Source: Metarhizobium sp964253915 (GTDB lineage: Bacteria > Pseudomonadota > Alphaproteobacteria > Rhizobiales > Rhizobiaceae). From it: 64,000 nt of DNA. Under the pieces are notes generated by a model. The model made no database searches. It saw nothing but the letters and a program-made list of their open reading frames with translations, and was not told where the DNA came from. Of this stretch, positions 60,420 through 64,000 are shown piece by piece. Position numbers and translations under genes: made by a program. Every line of letters begins with the position of its first letter. Within the stretch, counting starts at the first letter, position 1. The DNA lies in assembly GCF_964253915.1 (NCBI RefSeq), contig NZ_CAXUSG020000001.1, positions 744,001 through 808,000 of the forward strand. Direction: 5' to 3'.

Positions 60420-60459
60420 CCGAACTGAACCGGATGGCTCAGATGCAAGACATAAAGTC

Positions 60460-62100
<1,641 letters not shown>

Positions 62101-62167
62101 TTTCAAAACTCCCGAGCCACAATGGCTTCTTGGTGGTTTGTTGAGACTGATGGAACGGTCGGCCTGA

Positions 62168-62461
62168 TCAGCCGATGATGCCCATGATGTCGGCTTCCTT
62201 CATGATCAGAAGGTCTTCGCCGTTGAGCTTGACTTCGGTGCCGGACCACTTGCCGAACAGGACGCGGTCGCCGGCCTTGACATCAAGCGGAACGACCTTG
62301 CCGGACTCGTCACGGGCGCCGGAGCCGACGGCGACGATTTCGCCTTCCTGCGGCTTTTCCTTGGCGGTATCCGGAATGATGATGCCGCCCTTGGTCTTGG
62401 CTTCAGATTCAACGCGACGAACGACGACGCGGTCGTGCAGCGGACGGAAATTGGTTGTCAT
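62168..62461 (-). CDS. groES: Co-chaperonin GroES (10 kDa)
   Basis: 97 residues. 'NFRPLHDRVVVRRVESEAKTKGGIIIPDTAKEKPQEGEIVAVG' (read in part) contains the mobile loop (residues ~20-33) that caps GroEL; 'GDRVLFGKWSGTEVKL' and 'LIMKEADIMGII' follow. Full-length and intact. The groEL start is 67 bases downstream. CIRCE and the promoter lie upstream. Confidence 0.99.
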   Translation of the reverse strand: MTTNFRPLHDRVVVRRVESEAKTKGGIIIPDTAKEKPQEGEIVAVGSGARDESGKVVPLDVKAGDRVLFGKWSGTEVKLNGEDLLIMKEADIMGIIG

Positions 62462-62521
62462 TGTCTAATCCCTCGATCAAATGACTTCTGCGGATAGCGA
62501 GGCGATCCGCGCGGATGGCTG

Positions 62522-62548
62522 TTAGCACTCCTCTTTGCTGAGTGCCAG
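62522..62548. promoter_or_regulatory. CIRCE element (HrcA operator) upstream of groES
   Basis: TTAGCACTC (62522-62530), nine bases, GAGTGCCAG (62540-62548). The CIRCE consensus is TTAGCACTC-N9-GAGTGCTAA; the left half is perfect and the right matches 7 of 9. It lies just downstream of the promoter, where HrcA binding blocks transcription under normal temperature. Confidence 0.93.
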
Positions 62549-62557
62549 CGACGTTTG

Positions 62558-62586
62558 AGATAAGGAGCGGCGCCAAACGAGTCAAG
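62558..62586 (-). promoter_or_regulatory. Sigma-70-type promoter of groESL
   Basis: On the minus strand CTTGAC (62586-62581), a 17-base spacer, and TTATCT (62563-62558), close to the alphaproteobacterial housekeeping consensus CTTGAC-N17-CTATAT. Transcription would start just at the edge of CIRCE. Confidence 0.78.
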
Positions 62587-62632
62587 GACGCGCCTTCTAA
62601 AAACTTTCAGAAAATATGGTTAGCAATACGGC

Positions 62633-64000
62633 ATGAACCATCGAATCGAAAAAGATCTTGTCCTTGAACCACCGCAGGCTCCCTCTTTCGGGGACATGGT
62701 TGCGGTTTTTGCCCGCATCGGGCTCCTGAGCTTTGGCGGTCCCGCGGGTCAGATCGCCCTCATGCATCGCACGCTTGTCGATGAAAAACGCTGGATCTCG
62801 GAGGAGCGTTTCCTGCATGCGCTGAACTATTGCATGTTGCTGCCCGGCCCGGAGGCGCAGCAGCTTGCCACCTATGTTGGCTGGCTCCTGCACCGCACCC
62901 GCGGTGGGCTGGCAGCGGGTTTGCTATTCATCCTGCCGGGGCTTTTGGTCATTCTCGGCCTCTCCGCCGCCTATGCCGTCTTTCATGAGGCCGGCTGGCT
63001 GCAGGGATTGTTCTTCGGTCTCAAGGCCGCCGTGCTGGCCATCGTCATCGAGGCGGTGATCCGCGTCGGCAAGCGGGCGCTGAAACATCGCCTTCACTAT
63101 GCGATCTGTGGTCTCTCCTTCCTGGCGCTGTTCGTCTTCAATATCCCGTTTCCGGTGGTGATCCTGGCTGCCGCCGTGGCCGGCCTGATCGCTGGGCGGT
63201 TCGCCGCTTTTTCCGCCGTGCCCGCTGAAGGCGACATGCTGTCCGGCCCGCCGACGTCGCTGCGCAGGACGCTTTTGACGCTCATCGCCTGGCTGCTCGT
63301 CTGGCAGGCGCCGCTTCTGCTGATCTTCGGATTGACGGCGGGCAACACAGACAATGTCTTTTCGTCGCTGTTCGGCTTCTTCTCGCAGATGGCAATCGTA
63401 ACGTTCGGCGGTGCCTACGCCGTGTTGAGTTATGTGGCGCAGATGGCGTCCGGCCATTACGGCTGGCTCAGCCCCGGCGAGATGCTGGACGGCCTGGCGC
63501 TGGCCGAAACGACGCCGGGACCGCTGGTGCTGGTGCTCTGTTTTGTCGGCTTCATCGCCGCGTTCCGCAATCCGTTCGGCCTGGATCCGGTGCTGGCGGG
63601 TCTTGTCGGTGGCACGCTTGCAGCCTGGGCCACCTTTGCGCCAAGCTTTCTTTTCATCTTCGTCGGGGCGCCCTATGTCGAGCGCTTGCGCAAAAACCGC
63701 ATCGTCGCCAATGCGCTGTCGGCGATCACCGCCGCTGTCACCGGCGTCATCCTCAATCTGGCGCTCTGGTTTGGCCTGCACGTGCTGTTCGGCGAAGTCG
63801 GGCGGCTGACGCTTCTATCCTCTCCGGGCGATGGCGGGCAGGCACCGCTCGCCTCGCTGCCCTGGCCGGTGTGGGCGAGTATCGATTGGGCGGCGCTGGC
63901 CCTGTCGCTTCTTTCCGCCGTGCTGGTGTTGCGCTTCCGCCTCGGTGTGGCGCCGGTGCTGGCGGTCGCCGCAGTCGCCGGCTGGATCGTCCGGGCGGCG
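62633..64000 (+). CDS. chrA: Chromate transporter ChrA, 3'-truncated by window edge
   Basis: 456 codons are visible from ATG 62633 and the frame is open to the last base, so the end lies outside. Two homologous CHR halves: the first with 'FARIGLLSFGGPAGQIALMH' near residue 28, 'YCMLLPGPEAQQLATYVGW' near 64, the second with 'FGFFSQMAIVTFGGAYAVLSYVAQM' near 245 and 'LALAETTPGPLVLVLCFVGFIAAFRNPFG' near 285 (read in part). The paired FGG and PGP motifs are diagnostic of bidomain ChrA exporters, which remove chromate from the cell. It is divergent from groESL and has no obvious own ribosome-binding site. Confidence 0.93.
   Translation, partial: MNHRIEKDLVLEPPQAPSFGDMVAVFARIGLLSFGGPAGQIALMHRTLVDEKRWISEERFLHALNYCMLLPGPEAQQLATYVGWLLHRTRGGLAAGLLFILPGLLVILGLSAAYAVFHEAGWLQGLFFGLKAAVLAIVIEAVIRVGKRALKHRLHYAICGLSFLALFVFNIPFPVVILAAAVAGLIAGRFAAFSAVPAEGDMLSGPPTSLRRTLLTLIAWLLVWQAPLLLIFGLTAGNTDNVFSSLFGFFSQMAIVTFGGAYAVLSYVAQMASGHYGWLSPGEMLDGLALAETTPGPLVLVLCFVGFIAAFRNPFGLDPVLAGLVGGTLAAWATFAPSFLFIFVGAPYVERLRKNRIVANALSAITAAVTGVILNLALWFGLHVLFGEVGRLTLLSSPGDGGQAPLASLPWPVWASIDWAALALSLLSAVLVLRFRLGVAPVLAVAAVAGWIVRAA

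Noticed and set aside
60129..60428. Plus-strand open frame of ~99 codons downstream of groEL
   Set aside because: It reads through the groEL terminator hairpin and has no ribosome-binding site or recognisable domain.

Overview
The window (64 kb, GC-rich throughout) looks like a chromosomal segment of an alphaproteobacterium of the Rhizobiales, most likely the Rhizobiaceae (Rhizobium/Agrobacterium/Ensifer relatives). The signs are the hisS-hisZ-hisG cluster with a short-form HisG, a divergent histidyl-tRNA synthetase, plant-type glutamate-cysteine ligase, DUF1127 and DUF3422 proteins, two tandem L,D-transpeptidases, a CIRCE-controlled groESL operon, and families of short palindromic intergenic repeats of rhizobial type. 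No rRNA, tRNA, CRISPR array, transposase or prophage was seen. Both ends cut genes: a DUF692 (MNIO/BufB) gene at the left and a chromate transporter gene at the right.

Region by region. 1-2.05 kb: a bufB-bufC-DoxX operon of the bufferin type (RiPP-like, copper stress), whose precursor gene should lie just beyond the left edge. 2.1-11.0 kb: a signalling block made of a PAS-HTH regulator, a Cache-type histidine kinase overlapping its LuxR-type response regulator, a soluble double-PAS chemoreceptor and an MHYT-GGDEF-EAL protein, with an AT-rich noncoding gap and a run of hairpins. 11.2-14.1 kb: an acetyltransferase and a PNPOx-like flavoprotein divergent from a MocR-type regulator. 14.3-22.9 kb: housekeeping genes (a Ppx/GppA phosphatase with a long basic N-terminal extension, rlmE, guaB) mixed with a VOC protein, an MFS exporter, a Tat-exported metallo-beta-lactamase-fold protein and small membrane or secreted proteins. 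22.9-32.2 kb: the most accessory-looking part, with a palindromic repeat, a giant protein of 13 kinesin-light-chain-type TPRs, MAPEG and dienelactone-hydrolase proteins, a TetR and a LysR regulator, a DUF1127 protein with a clear terminator, an orphan AT-richer gene next to a 0.5 kb gene-free stretch, and a DUF937 protein.

32.3-47.3 kb: rsmE-gshA, a PiT phosphate permease, a Nudix hydrolase, a LysR regulator next to a degenerate S-adenosylhomocysteine-hydrolase-like gene facing a GntR/FCD regulator, a DUF3422 membrane protein, a hicAB toxin-antitoxin pair with a palindromic operator, and a LysR-divergent glcDEF glycolate oxidase operon. 47.3-54.3 kb: envelope genes (two secreted paralogues, an outer-membrane barrel, two L,D-transpeptidases), tag, a HAD phosphatase, a Rossmann-fold methyltransferase-like protein and a RelBE-type pair. 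54.4-64 kb: hisS-hisZ-hisG, a DoxX protein, a glutathione transferase, an orphan protein, groEL-groES with CIRCE and promoter, and chrA.

Two near-identical repeats of about 190 bp sit inside operons, between glcE and glcF and between hisS and hisZ, and a looser relative lies at 49.1 kb. A second palindromic family lies at 22.9 and 52.2 kb. Start sites were chosen by ribosome-binding sites, overlaps and domain boundaries and are flagged where uncertain. Function calls rest on recognised motifs read by eye; no database search was run.
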